DNA from: an uncultured Collinsella sp.
GTDB taxonomy: Bacteria; Actinomycetota; Coriobacteriia; Coriobacteriales; Coriobacteriaceae
Length of the DNA: 40,569 nucleotides
NCBI GenBank assembly: GCA_902470365.1
Contig: CABRFZ010000022.1
Coordinates: forward strand, 1 to 40,569
Reading direction: 5' to 3'
Position numbers and translations under genes: made by a program. Each line of letters starts with the position of its first letter. The stretch's first letter is position 1. Positions 8,587 through 15,936 of this stretch are shown piece by piece. Below the pieces are notes generated by a model that was not told the DNA's origin, did not search any database, and saw only the letters and a list, made by a program, of their open reading frames with translations.

Positions 8587-9245
8587 CACTCGTCGCCTCC
8601 GCTCTTTTTGCCGCGCGCCGTGGCGGGAATCGTCAAGCTGACCGTTCCCTTTCCCGAGGCTCCCAGCAATTCCTTGACATCTTCGGGGTCTGCCGCCAGC
8701 GTCACCCACTCGATCTTGCCCTCACGCGTGGTGCCGGCATCTTCGCTGGTATCGATCACGTACGCGCCGCACAGCCGATCGGTCACGCCATCTTTTTGCA
8801 CGTACACGTCCACATAGCTGCCCACGCCCGTGGCGCCGCCGACCGAGTGCTCGGCATCGACCGCCACCGAAACGGCAACCTTGCCTTTAGGCACCTCGAG
8901 CTTGTGGCTCTCGGCCTTGGTGTAGACATTGCAAATCACGGCATTTTTTGGAATGCGCGAGGTCGTCACGTCGCCGCGCACCTGACGCAGCTCGGTCGCC
9001 GCATCACGCGGCAACAGACTCGCCAGCCATTCCTGAGTTATGACATTAGTCTCGTCGAGGGTCTCGCCCACATCGATATCGCGCGCCGCGACGCACACCT
9101 CAACGCGGTCGCCGCCGTATTTTGCCAACGTCTCGGCCTGGGCCTGCTCGGCTTGCGAGCGGATCGACGAGCCGTAGACCATGCAGAGCGCCGCGGCAAG
9201 CACGCCCGCGACCAGACTGATGGCGATGCGCTTGCTCTTGTTCAC
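8586..9245 (-). CDS. cpaB: CpaB/RcpC-like pilus assembly protein (first gene of Tad operon)
   Basis: A 219-residue protein with a signal-anchor helix (RIAISLVAGVLAAALCMVYG) and an SAF-like domain (VCVAARDIDVGETLDETNVI) typical of Flp pilus CpaB/RcpC. I chose the GTG at 9245 as start because GAGAGGAG lies just upstream, whereas the upstream TTG adds 26 residues without the family pattern. It probably acts in the cell envelope, around the pilus channel. It is the first gene of the operon; about 250 bp of non-coding DNA precede it. Confidence 0.82.
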   Translation of the reverse strand: MNKSKRIAISLVAGVLAAALCMVYGSSIRSQAEQAQAETLAKYGGDRVEVCVAARDIDVGETLDETNVITQEWLASLLPRDAATELRQVRGDVTTSRIPKNAVICNVYTKAESHKLEVPKGKVAVSVAVDAEHSVGGATGVGSYVDVYVQKDGVTDRLCGAYVIDTSEDAGTTREGKIEWVTLAADPEDVKELLGASGKGTVSLTIPATARGKKSGGDE

Positions 9246-9444
9246 GGCCGCTCCTCTCAAGGTAGCACCGGGCACATGCCCGTACCACCATTGTCTGGGC
9301 GACCAGGGCGCAAAGCGGCGCAATCGCGACCTTGGTTTTAGGTGTCAAACCAATTGCTGACCAAAAGCTGACCAGCCCGTCAAGCTCGTGGCAAGGTTTT
9401 GGTCAGAACGTCGGCAAAACGCATATTTCGAGGCGCTTTGGCAG
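9246..9444. promoter_or_regulatory. Upstream region of the Tad operon with CTGACC repeats
   Basis: About 200 bp of non-coding DNA between the rsgA terminator and cpaB. CTGACCAAAA at 9357-9366 has an exact inverted copy TTTTGGTCAG at 9397-9406, and a further CTGACC at 9368-9373. These could be binding sites for a regulator of the pilus operon. On the minus strand TTGACG and TTGACA boxes are visible near 9345-9383, but I cannot fit a convincing -10 box. Confidence 0.4.
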
Positions 9445-9480
9445 CAAAAAAGCCGCCTCCCAAGCAGTTAAGAGACGGCT
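9445..9480 (-). terminator. Rho-independent terminator of rsgA
   Basis: On the minus strand AGCCGTCTC and GAGGCGGCT form a 9-bp stem (one G-U pair) at 9451-9480, followed by six T at 9445-9450. It lies 17 nt after the rsgA stop codon. Confidence 0.8.
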
Positions 9481-9497
9481 GTCATAGGAAAATTCAA

Positions 9498-10682
9498 TTA
9501 CAGATGGACATCGGGGTCGAGCATTTGGGCACTCACGCGCATGGATGACGCCAGGTTTTGGAACGTCTCCAGACGCAGGCTGTCGATCTGTCCGGCATCT
9601 TCGGCCTCGCGAACGGCGCAACCCGGCTCGTGAGTGTGCGTGCAATCGCCAAACCGGCACGCACGCGACGCCTCGACGATCTCGGGGAAGGCACGCGCCA
9701 GACCCCGCTCATGCCCCACAAGCGGCAGGCTGCGCAGGCCCGGGGCATCGGCGATCACGCCGGCGTCGCCCGGCAGCGCCACCATCACGCGCGCAACCGT
9801 GGTGTGGCGACCCTGGTCATCACGCTCGCGCACGCCGCCAGTGGCCAGCGCATCGTGGCCCAGCAGCGCATTGAGCAGCGTCGACTTGCCGGCACCCGAC
9901 TCGCCCAGAATCATGGCGCAGCTCCCGGCAGGCACACAGGCACGGACCCCGTCCAGGCCGCGGCCCTCGGCAGAGGACGTCACGATCACGCGCACGTCCG
10001 GACCTACCAGGCGGCGCACGCGGTCCAGATCGCGCTCGAGCTCCTCGGCATCGCAGCGGTCAGCTTTGGTGAGCACCACCACCGGTTCGGCATCGCAGTC
10101 GAGCGCCAACACCAGCGAGCGCGCCACGCGGTCGAGCAGCACCTCACCGGCACCGAGCGCCTGCACGATTAGCACGCAATCCACGTTGGAGCAGAGCACC
10201 TGACGCTCTCCGCGGGCACGGCCGCGCCAACGCTCAAAGCTCGTACGGCGCGGCAGCACGCACTCAATCACGCCCATATCGTGCCCGGGAGCGCGGCGCA
10301 CCGCCACACGGTCGCCCACGGCGGGCAGCAGCACCTCGTCCTCGCCGCGCGACTTGGCAAACCCCACGGCATGCTCGGCACGAAAGGTATCGTCGGCCGT
10401 CGCCACCAGCGGAAACCCGCGATCTAAGCGCACCACGGCGCCAAGCTGCATCTGCTCGGGCTCCTCAGCATGTGCGCAAAAGCCGCCAAATGCCGCCTGC
10501 TGAGCTTCATCGACCGGCAGGTCATCGAACGCCGGAACATCCTGCAGCGCATCGAGTCCCGGCACGCTTGCCAGCAGCTCCTCGGCAGACGCGGGGGCCT
10601 CGGTCGCAAGCTTCCGACGACGATCGCGCTTAGCCCGCGCCCCCGTCTTCTTTTTCTTCGCCTTAGCCTTAGCCTTGCCCAC
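9498..10682 (-). CDS. rsgA: Ribosome small subunit-dependent GTPase RsgA
   Basis: A 394-residue circularly permuted GTPase. An N-terminal basic tail (KAKAKKKKTGARAKRDRRRK) is followed by an OB-fold. The G motifs come in permuted order: G4 as LTKADRCD, then G1 as GESGAGKST, then G3 as DAPGLRS. The C-terminal zinc site is seen as CRFGDCTHTHEPGC. RsgA checks late 30S subunit maturation. The GTG at 10682 is chosen because GGGAGG precedes it at good spacing; upstream frame continues into a terminator hairpin. The length of 350-400 residues is normal. Confidence 0.92.
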   Translation of the reverse strand: MGKAKAKAKKKKTGARAKRDRRRKLATEAPASAEELLASVPGLDALQDVPAFDDLPVDEAQQAAFGGFCAHAEEPEQMQLGAVVRLDRGFPLVATADDTFRAEHAVGFAKSRGEDEVLLPAVGDRVAVRRAPGHDMGVIECVLPRRTSFERWRGRARGERQVLCSNVDCVLIVQALGAGEVLLDRVARSLVLALDCDAEPVVVLTKADRCDAEELERDLDRVRRLVGPDVRVIVTSSAEGRGLDGVRACVPAGSCAMILGESGAGKSTLLNALLGHDALATGGVRERDDQGRHTTVARVMVALPGDAGVIADAPGLRSLPLVGHERGLARAFPEIVEASRACRFGDCTHTHEPGCAVREAEDAGQIDSLRLETFQNLASSMRVSAQMLDPDVHL

Positions 10683-10716
10683 AAGCGCCTCCCAGCACCA
10701 CAAATCACAACTGAGC

Positions 10717-10752
10717 AGGTATTTTAAATCAAAAAGAGCTGGCCGGGCAAAG
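10717..10752 (-). promoter_or_regulatory. Possible rsgA promoter overlapping a terminator
   Basis: On the minus strand TTGCCC (inside the terminator hairpin) and TAAAAT (next to its T-tract) are separated by 18 nt and lie upstream of the rsgA GTG. Neither box is perfect, so this is a candidate only. Confidence 0.35.
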
Positions 10753-10764
10753 CCCGACCAGCTC
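10731..10764 (-). terminator. Rho-independent terminator of the P-type ATPase
   Basis: On the minus strand a 13-bp stem with one mismatch or G-U pair (GAGCTGGTCGGGC / GCCCGGCCAGCTC) and a TTT loop is followed by TTTTT. It lies about 165 nt downstream of the ATPase stop and just before rsgA. Confidence 0.85.
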
Positions 10765-10823
10765 ACAAACTTTCCCTCAGCCCTTTTCATCCGCACGGGA
10801 GAAAAGCCAGCAAGGATACCGCA

Positions 10824-10918
10824 GGGCCCGCCCGCCGGGAGGGGTTTCCTAAGGGCACATCCCGCAGCCGCAAAGCGACGAGGACGTGCCCGTGGAAACC
10901 CCGCAGGCGGTCGGGCCC
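10824..10918 (-). repeat. Long 95-nt hairpin in the 3' region of the P-type ATPase transcript
   Basis: Three successive paired blocks form one long stem: GGGCCCGCCCGCC (10824-10836) with GGCGGTCGGGCCC (10906-10918), GGGGTTTCC (10841-10849) with GGAAACCCC (10894-10902), and GGGCAC (10853-10858) with GTGCCC (10886-10891). It begins 11 nt after the ATPase stop and is followed further on by a separate terminator. It may be a structured 3' UTR, a small RNA, or a palindromic mobile repeat. Confidence 0.6.
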
Positions 10919-10929
10919 GGACAGGTACG

Positions 10930-13611
10930 TTACTCCTTCTCGACCGCGCGCATGATCGCCTTGTAGATCTCCATCAGCGGGATGATCAGGAAGGCCAGGC
11001 CCAGCGCGGCAAGAACGCCCTTGAGCTCAAGCGTCACAGGGCCAAAGAACATCTCGGCAAGCGTCGGCTGCACGGTCACGATAACCGTCAGCACCAGCGC
11101 CAGCGCGGCGGAAGCCCACAGCCACTTGTTCTGCTTCTTCATGGTGAACAGCGACGCACGACGGCTGCGCATATTGAAGCAGTGGAAAATCTCGACCATG
11201 TTGAGCGTGATGAATGCCATCATCACGCCTTCCTCGTCGGCATTGCCGGCGATCATATCGGCGATGTGGATGTAGCCCATGTCAAAGTACACGCCCACAA
11301 AGAAGCTCGCCAGCACCAGCACGGTGATGATCAGGCCCTGGACCACGCAGTCCAGGCCCATGTGACCGGCAAAGACGCCGTCCTTGGCGTTGCGCGGCTT
11401 GCGCTTCATGATGTCGCCCTCGGCATCCTCCATGCCCAGCGCGAGCGCGGGGAAGCAGTCGGTGACCAGGTTCACCCACAGCAGCTGCACCGGCTGGAAG
11501 ATGGTAAAGCCGATGAGCGTGGCGATGAACACCGAGAAGACCTCGGCAAGGTTGGCCGAAAGCAGGAACTGGATGACCTTGCGGATGTTGTCGTAGATGC
11601 GACGGCCCTCTTCGCAGGCACCGATGATGGTAGCGAAGTTGTCGTCGGCAAGCACCATGTCGGCAACGTTCTTGGTGACGTCGGTGCCGGTGATGCCCAT
11701 GCCCACGCCGATGTCGGCGCGCTTGATGGACGGGGCATCGTTGACGCCGTCGCCCGTCATGGCCACGATCTGGTCGCGCGACTTCCAAGCCTCGACGATG
11801 CGCGTCTTGTGCTCGGGCTGGACGCGGGCGTACACGCCGTAGTCCTCGATGTGCGCGTCGAGCTCCTCATCGCTCATGCGGTCGAGGTCGGCACCGGTGA
11901 TGGCCTGGCTGCGATCGGCGACGATGCCCAGCTGCTTGGCGATGGCCACGGCGGTGTCGATGTGGTCGCCCGTGATCATGACGGTGCGGATACCGGCGTC
12001 GTGCGCCTCGCGGATAGCATCGGCCACCTCGGGACGGACCGGGTCGATCATGCCGGACAGGCCGCAGAAGACCAGGTCGTGCTCGAGCGCAGCGGGGCTG
12101 CAGTCGACGGGAACCTCGGTGTAGGTGCGGCTCGCCAGCGCCAGCACGCGCAGGGCCTCGTCGGCCATGGCCTTGTTGGCTGCCATGAGCTCGGCGCGGC
12201 GCTCCTCGGTCAGGGGAACGACCTTATCGCCCTCGTAGATATGGGTGCACAGGCCGATCACCACGTCGGGCGCGCCCTTGGTGTACTGCTCGTACTCGCC
12301 GTCCAGGGTCTCGACAACCACGGACATCATCTTGCGGCCCGAGTCGAACGGGGCCTCGCCCACGCGCGGGTGCTCGGCAGTCAGGCCAGTAAGACCAGCC
12401 TTGCCGGCATCGTTGACGAGTGCGCACTCGGTCGGCTCGCCCACGGCCTCGCCCAGCTCCTCGTCCCACTGGGCATCGGAGCACAGCGCCATGCCGGCCA
12501 AGAACTTTTCCTTGGGCGCAGCGAGCTCGTGCTTGACGACGGTCATCTTGTTCTGGGTAAGCGTGCCGGTCTTGTCCGAGCAGATGGTCTGCGTGCAGCC
12601 GAGTGTCTCGACAGCAGAAAGCTTGCGGATAATTGCCTGGCGCTTGGCCATCTTGGTCACGCCGAGCGAAAGCACGATGGTCACGACGGCGACCAGGCCC
12701 TCGGGGATGGCGGCGACGGCGAGCGAGACGGCGACCATAAAGGTGTCGAGCAGGGCAGTCGGGTCGGTGAGAACGTTACCAACGCCATGACGGATGATGT
12801 CAACGCCAAAGATGACGACGCAGATGACGATCACCATGATGGTAAGGATGCGGCTGAGCTCGGCGAGCTTCACCTGCAGCGGCGTGAGCTCTTCCTTGGC
12901 CTCGGCAAGAGCGCCGGCAATCTTGCCCATCTCGGTGTCCATGCCGGTGCCGACCACGACGGCGCGACCGCGACCGTACACCACGGTGGAACCCATGTAG
13001 CACATGTTCTTGCGGTCGCCGAGCGGCACGTCATCGGTGCCCGCGGCAAGCTCAATCACGTTGGCGTGCTTCTCGACCGGCACGGACTCGCCGGTGAGTG
13101 CGGCCTCTTCGATCTTCATCGTGGCGCTCTCGAGCACGCGGCAGTCGGCCGGGACGGAGTCGCCCGCCTCGAGCATGATCACGTCGCCGGGCACGAGCTC
13201 GGCGCTCGGCAGGTGCACGAGCTTGCCGTCGCGCAGCACCTTGGACTGCGCCGCGCTCATTTCCTGCAGGGCCTCGAGGGCCTCCTCGCTTTTAGCCTCC
13301 TGAACCACGCCCAGCACCGAGTTGACGATAACGACGAACATGATAATGGCGACATCGGCAAAGTCCGCCTCACCCTTGACCATGCCCGTGAGCGCGCTGA
13401 TGACGGCGGCAACGATCAGCATGATGACCATAGGGTCTGCCATCTGCTCAAAGAAGCGCTTCCATAGCGGCGTCTTCTCGGCTTCCTCAAGCTTGTTAGG
13501 GCCTGTCTTGGCGAGGCGCGACGACGCCTCGTCGTTGCTCAGGCCGAGGTTCTCATCGACACCTTGGTCGCTGAGCACCTCCGCCGCGGCGGACAGGTAT
13601 TCCTTTTGCAT
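10930..13611 (-). CDS. P-type cation ATPase, calcium-type (type II)
   Basis: An 893-residue membrane transporter. Seen in order: N-terminal cation ATPase domain (NKLEEAEKTPLWKRFFEQ), actuator domain with LTGESVPVEK, PEGL in membrane segment 4, the phosphorylation motif CSDKTGTLTQNK with aspartate 346, the nucleotide-binding domain (KGAPDVV), MITGDH and TGDGVNDAPS, and a C-terminal four- to six-helix domain with LWVNLVTDCFPALALG. The N and D of this last motif are those that coordinate calcium in SERCA/PMCA pumps, so calcium export is the likely role; Mn2+ remains possible. The ATG has the ribosome binding site AGGAGGGG, which is partly hidden in a leader hairpin (13612-13735). The gene stands alone, with its own terminator. 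Confidence 0.9.
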   Translation of the reverse strand: MQKEYLSAAAEVLSDQGVDENLGLSNDEASSRLAKTGPNKLEEAEKTPLWKRFFEQMADPMVIMLIVAAVISALTGMVKGEADFADVAIIMFVVIVNSVLGVVQEAKSEEALEALQEMSAAQSKVLRDGKLVHLPSAELVPGDVIMLEAGDSVPADCRVLESATMKIEEAALTGESVPVEKHANVIELAAGTDDVPLGDRKNMCYMGSTVVYGRGRAVVVGTGMDTEMGKIAGALAEAKEELTPLQVKLAELSRILTIMVIVICVVIFGVDIIRHGVGNVLTDPTALLDTFMVAVSLAVAAIPEGLVAVVTIVLSLGVTKMAKRQAIIRKLSAVETLGCTQTICSDKTGTLTQNKMTVVKHELAAPKEKFLAGMALCSDAQWDEELGEAVGEPTECALVNDAGKAGLTGLTAEHPRVGEAPFDSGRKMMSVVVETLDGEYEQYTKGAPDVVIGLCTHIYEGDKVVPLTEERRAELMAANKAMADEALRVLALASRTYTEVPVDCSPAALEHDLVFCGLSGMIDPVRPEVADAIREAHDAGIRTVMITGDHIDTAVAIAKQLGIVADRSQAITGADLDRMSDEELDAHIEDYGVYARVQPEHKTRIVEAWKSRDQIVAMTGDGVNDAPSIKRADIGVGMGITGTDVTKNVADMVLADDNFATIIGACEEGRRIYDNIRKVIQFLLSANLAEVFSVFIATLIGFTIFQPVQLLWVNLVTDCFPALALGMEDAEGDIMKRKPRNAKDGVFAGHMGLDCVVQGLIITVLVLASFFVGVYFDMGYIHIADMIAGNADEEGVMMAFITLNMVEIFHCFNMRSRRASLFTMKKQNKWLWASAALALVLTVIVTVQPTLAEMFFGPVTLELKGVLAALGLAFLIIPLMEIYKAIMRAVEKE

Positions 13612-13723
13612 ATAGAGTCCCCTCCTGGGATTCGGGCCACTCAGCAGATTGATGCCCGATCATAATTCCCAGGAGAAGGGCAAGGGCTCATCAAGGCTGC
13701 CGTGCTGAGCGGCAGTTGATAGT
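13612..13723 (-). ncRNA. Candidate cis-regulatory RNA leader of the P-type ATPase
   Basis: Read on the minus strand, hairpin 1 has stem CTGCCG/CGGCAG (13697-13715) with the seven-base loop CUCAGCA, extended by ATCA/TGAT. Hairpin 2 has CUCCUGGGA/UCCCAGGAG (13622-13630 with 13667-13675) plus CGGGC/GCCCG, and its 16-nt loop contains UGCUGAG, the exact complement of loop 1, so a seven-base kissing interaction is possible. Hairpin 2 covers AGGAG of the ATPase ribosome binding site. A competing pairing of GAU-GA-GCCC (13684-13692) with GGGCAUC (13651-13657) would break both hairpins partly, as expected of a translational switch. I do not recognise it as a known riboswitch class. Confidence 0.5.
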
Positions 13724-13729
13724 GGAGCT

Positions 13730-13759
13730 ATGGTACCCCAAAGCGACGCGTCTAGCCAA
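13730..13759 (-). promoter_or_regulatory. Possible promoter of the P-type ATPase
   Basis: On the minus strand TTGGCT (13754-13759) and TACCAT (13730-13735) are 18 nt apart. A start near 13723 would put the two hairpins of the leader directly at the 5' end of the transcript. The -10 box is imperfect. Confidence 0.35.
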
Positions 13760-13983
13760 AACATTCCATCTGGAAACACGGCACAGGCGCAACGGTGCAG
13801 ACAGTGTGATGTTCAACATTGATAAAACGTTTTTTCTTCGGCGCATCATCAAACTGAAATATCGCCCAGATAGCAGCGGTTAGAACGGTTGGTAAAGTTT
13901 TTGCATATACCGTTTTTCCGCAAAAAATGAACTTCTAATTCGGCATACGGTCGATTTTTTGGGGTATTCGGTCGGCATTTCGT

Positions 13984-13989
13984 TATAAT
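13984..13989 (+). promoter_or_regulatory. -10 box upstream of pyk
   Basis: A perfect TATAAT lies 63 nt before the pyk ATG. I see no clear -35 box at 16-18 nt. The rest of the 13724-14052 region is relatively AT-rich and, apart from the ATPase promoter candidate at 13730-13759, holds no gene that I can support. Confidence 0.5.
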
Positions 13990-14052
13990 CATCTCAGTTT
14001 TATTTCTTATGGTTTATCTATCAGCGCAAGACGATGTCAGATGGAGGTCTGA

Positions 14053-15513
14053 ATGTACAAGCGCACCAAGATTGTATGCACCATGGGTCCCGCCTGCGAT
14101 AGCGACGAGACCATCCGCGAGATGATCAAGGCGGGCATGAACGTCGCCCGTTTTAACTTCTCGCACGGATCCTACGACGAGCACCACGGTCGCATCGAGC
14201 GCGTCCGTCGTATTTCCAAGGAGCTCGGTATGCCCGTCGGCATCCTGCTCGACACCAAGGGCCCCGAGGTCCGCACCGGCCTTTTGGTCGACGGCAAGAA
14301 GGTTGCCGTCAAGACCGGCGACAAGATCGTCGTCACCGCTCAGCCCACGTCCGAGGATTTCCACGGCACCGCTGAGCACATCTCCCTCGACTACCTGGCT
14401 CTGCCCTCCGAGGTCGAGAAGGGCTCCCTCATCCTGATCGATGACGGCCTGGTTGCCCTCGAGGTCGAGTCCGTCGACGGCCAGGACATGACCTGCGTCG
14501 TTAAGAACGACGGCCTGATCGGCGAGCGCAAGGGCGTCAACATGCCCAACGTCAACATCTCTCTGCCCGCCATCACCGAGCGCGATCGTCAGGACATCCT
14601 CTTTGGCCTGACCGAGAACATCGACTACATCGCCGCTTCCTTCATCCGTGACGGCGAGTCCGTCCGCGGCATCCGCAAGCTTTGCCGCGAGAACGGTGGC
14701 GAGCACGTGACGATCTTCCCGAAGATCGAGTGCGCCCTGGGCGTCGAGAACTTCGACGAGATCCTCGAGGCTTCCGATGGCATCATGGTCGCCCGTGGCG
14801 ACCTGGGCATCGAGATCAAGCCCGAGCTCGTTCCGCACATCCAGAAGGAGATCATCGCCAAGTGCAACGCGGCCTACAAGCCCGTTATCACCGCTACGCA
14901 GATGCTCGACTCCATGCAGCAGAACCCGCGCCCGACGCGCGCCGAGGTTGCCGACGTCGCTAACGCCATCTACGACGGCACCGACGCCGTTATGCTTTCC
15001 GGCGAGTCCGCTGCCGGTAAGTACCCGGTCGAGGCCGTCAAGATGCAGGCCAGCATTGCTCTCGAGACCGAGAAGTACCTCCCGGCTCACGCTCCGCTCG
15101 AGGTTCCGGCCGATGCTCACGGCACCCGCGTTGTCAACAACGTTGTGGGTATGTCCGCTGTGAACATGGCCACCACCGTTGGCGCCAAGTGCATCACCGT
15201 GCCGACGACCACTGGTCGTACTGCCCGCCTGATCTCGCACTTCCGTCCCAACATGCCGATCTGCGCGTTCTCCCGCCACGAGTGGGCCGTCCAGCAGATG
15301 ATCATGTACTGGGGCGTTATCCCGCACCAGGCCGAGATTACCCAGGGCACCGTCAACGGCACGATCGTCAAGGCGATCGAGACCGCTAAGGAGCTCGGCT
15401 ACGTCAAGACTGGCGATTTGACCGTCGCTACCGCCGGCGATCCCCGCATGAGCGTCCAGCTCGAGGACAAGGTCTCCTCGACCAACGTCGCTTACGTCGC
15501 TCAGGTGCGCTAA
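14053..15513 (+). CDS. pyk: Pyruvate kinase
   Basis: A 486-residue glycolytic enzyme that converts phosphoenolpyruvate and ADP to pyruvate and ATP. Motifs: TKIVCTMGPACDSDE at the N-terminus, NVARFNFSHG, LLDTKGPEVRTG, the active-site signature IFPKIECALGV with lysine 224, MVARGDLGIEI, TQMLDSM, and a complete C-terminal domain (VPTTTGRTARLISHFRP). The ATG has GGAGG nine bases earlier. Strong GC3 codon bias (many GTC, ATC, GAG) suggests high expression. It is a single gene with its own terminator. Confidence 0.97.
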   Translation: MYKRTKIVCTMGPACDSDETIREMIKAGMNVARFNFSHGSYDEHHGRIERVRRISKELGMPVGILLDTKGPEVRTGLLVDGKKVAVKTGDKIVVTAQPTSEDFHGTAEHISLDYLALPSEVEKGSLILIDDGLVALEVESVDGQDMTCVVKNDGLIGERKGVNMPNVNISLPAITERDRQDILFGLTENIDYIAASFIRDGESVRGIRKLCRENGGEHVTIFPKIECALGVENFDEILEASDGIMVARGDLGIEIKPELVPHIQKEIIAKCNAAYKPVITATQMLDSMQQNPRPTRAEVADVANAIYDGTDAVMLSGESAAGKYPVEAVKMQASIALETEKYLPAHAPLEVPADAHGTRVVNNVVGMSAVNMATTVGAKCITVPTTTGRTARLISHFRPNMPICAFSRHEWAVQQMIMYWGVIPHQAEITQGTVNGTIVKAIETAKELGYVKTGDLTVATAGDPRMSVQLEDKVSSTNVAYVAQVR

Positions 15514-15541
15514 ATCGCACTTGCAAGCAGATTTGCATTGC

Positions 15542-15581
15542 AAAGGGTCCGGAAGGCTTCGCCTTCCGGACCCTTTTCTTT
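15542..15581 (+). terminator. Rho-independent terminator of pyk
   Basis: A perfect 13-bp stem GGGTCCGGAAGGC / GCCTTCCGGACCC with a TTC loop, followed by TTTTCTTT, about 30 nt after the pyk stop. Confidence 0.95.
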
Positions 15582-15758
15582 GCGTCAATGCCGGCGCGCG
15601 GCAAAACACGCACTCATTTCTTTACCAAAAGCGCGAAATCCACCCTTCGAGGCCAAAAAATAAAGCCCCAAGCGCTAAAAGTGTTCGCCCGGTGGCAAAC
15701 CCACACCTCACGCAGGGCTGATAAATCGTTTTAGCAAAGTCCAAATCGACCGCGTTTT

Positions 15759-15882
15759 CGGAAGTATGCGGCAAATTCTGGAACCTCCGAGCACACCCTG
15801 TTTTTTCGCAACAAAATGCCTGATAAACTAGCCTCAAAAGCCAGGTCTGCTCATAGGGTTCAGATTTTGCCGCATACTTCCG
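15759..15882. repeat. Long inverted repeat upstream of the AbiEi/nuclease-like gene
   Basis: CGGAAGTATGCGGCAAA at 15759-15775 is repeated exactly in inverted order at 15866-15882 (17 bp). The similarity runs on inward with small gaps (TTCTGGAACC against GGTTCAGA). The 70-80 nt between the arms are AT-rich. The right arm ends 54 nt before the start of the next gene. The remaining parts of the 15582-15936 interval show nothing else clear. Confidence 0.75.
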
Positions 15883-15936
15883 GATTGACGCTGGCATCAC
15901 TCGCTTCAAAGAGATGATTTCGGCCAGGAGGGCATT

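Noticed and set aside
10824..10918. SRP (4.5S) or 6S RNA.
   Set aside because: The GGAA-tetraloop and conserved SRP motifs are absent, and the size and lack of a central bubble do not fit 6S RNA.
10675..13467. A 930-codon open frame on the plus strand opposite the P-type ATPase.
   Set aside because: It is antisense to a gene with complete motifs, its product is rich in His, Asp, Gly and Val as in mirror frames of GC-rich genes, and it has no family motifs.
13612..13735. Known yybP-ykoY manganese riboswitch.
   Set aside because: The gene context would fit, but the conserved GGGGAGUAG-like and AGACC-type segments are not present; the loop-loop pairing is a different design.
14014..15609. A 531-codon open frame opposite pyruvate kinase.
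   Set aside because: Mirror frame of a strongly codon-biased gene; the repeated Leu/Asp/Gly/Val composition has no protein-like pattern.
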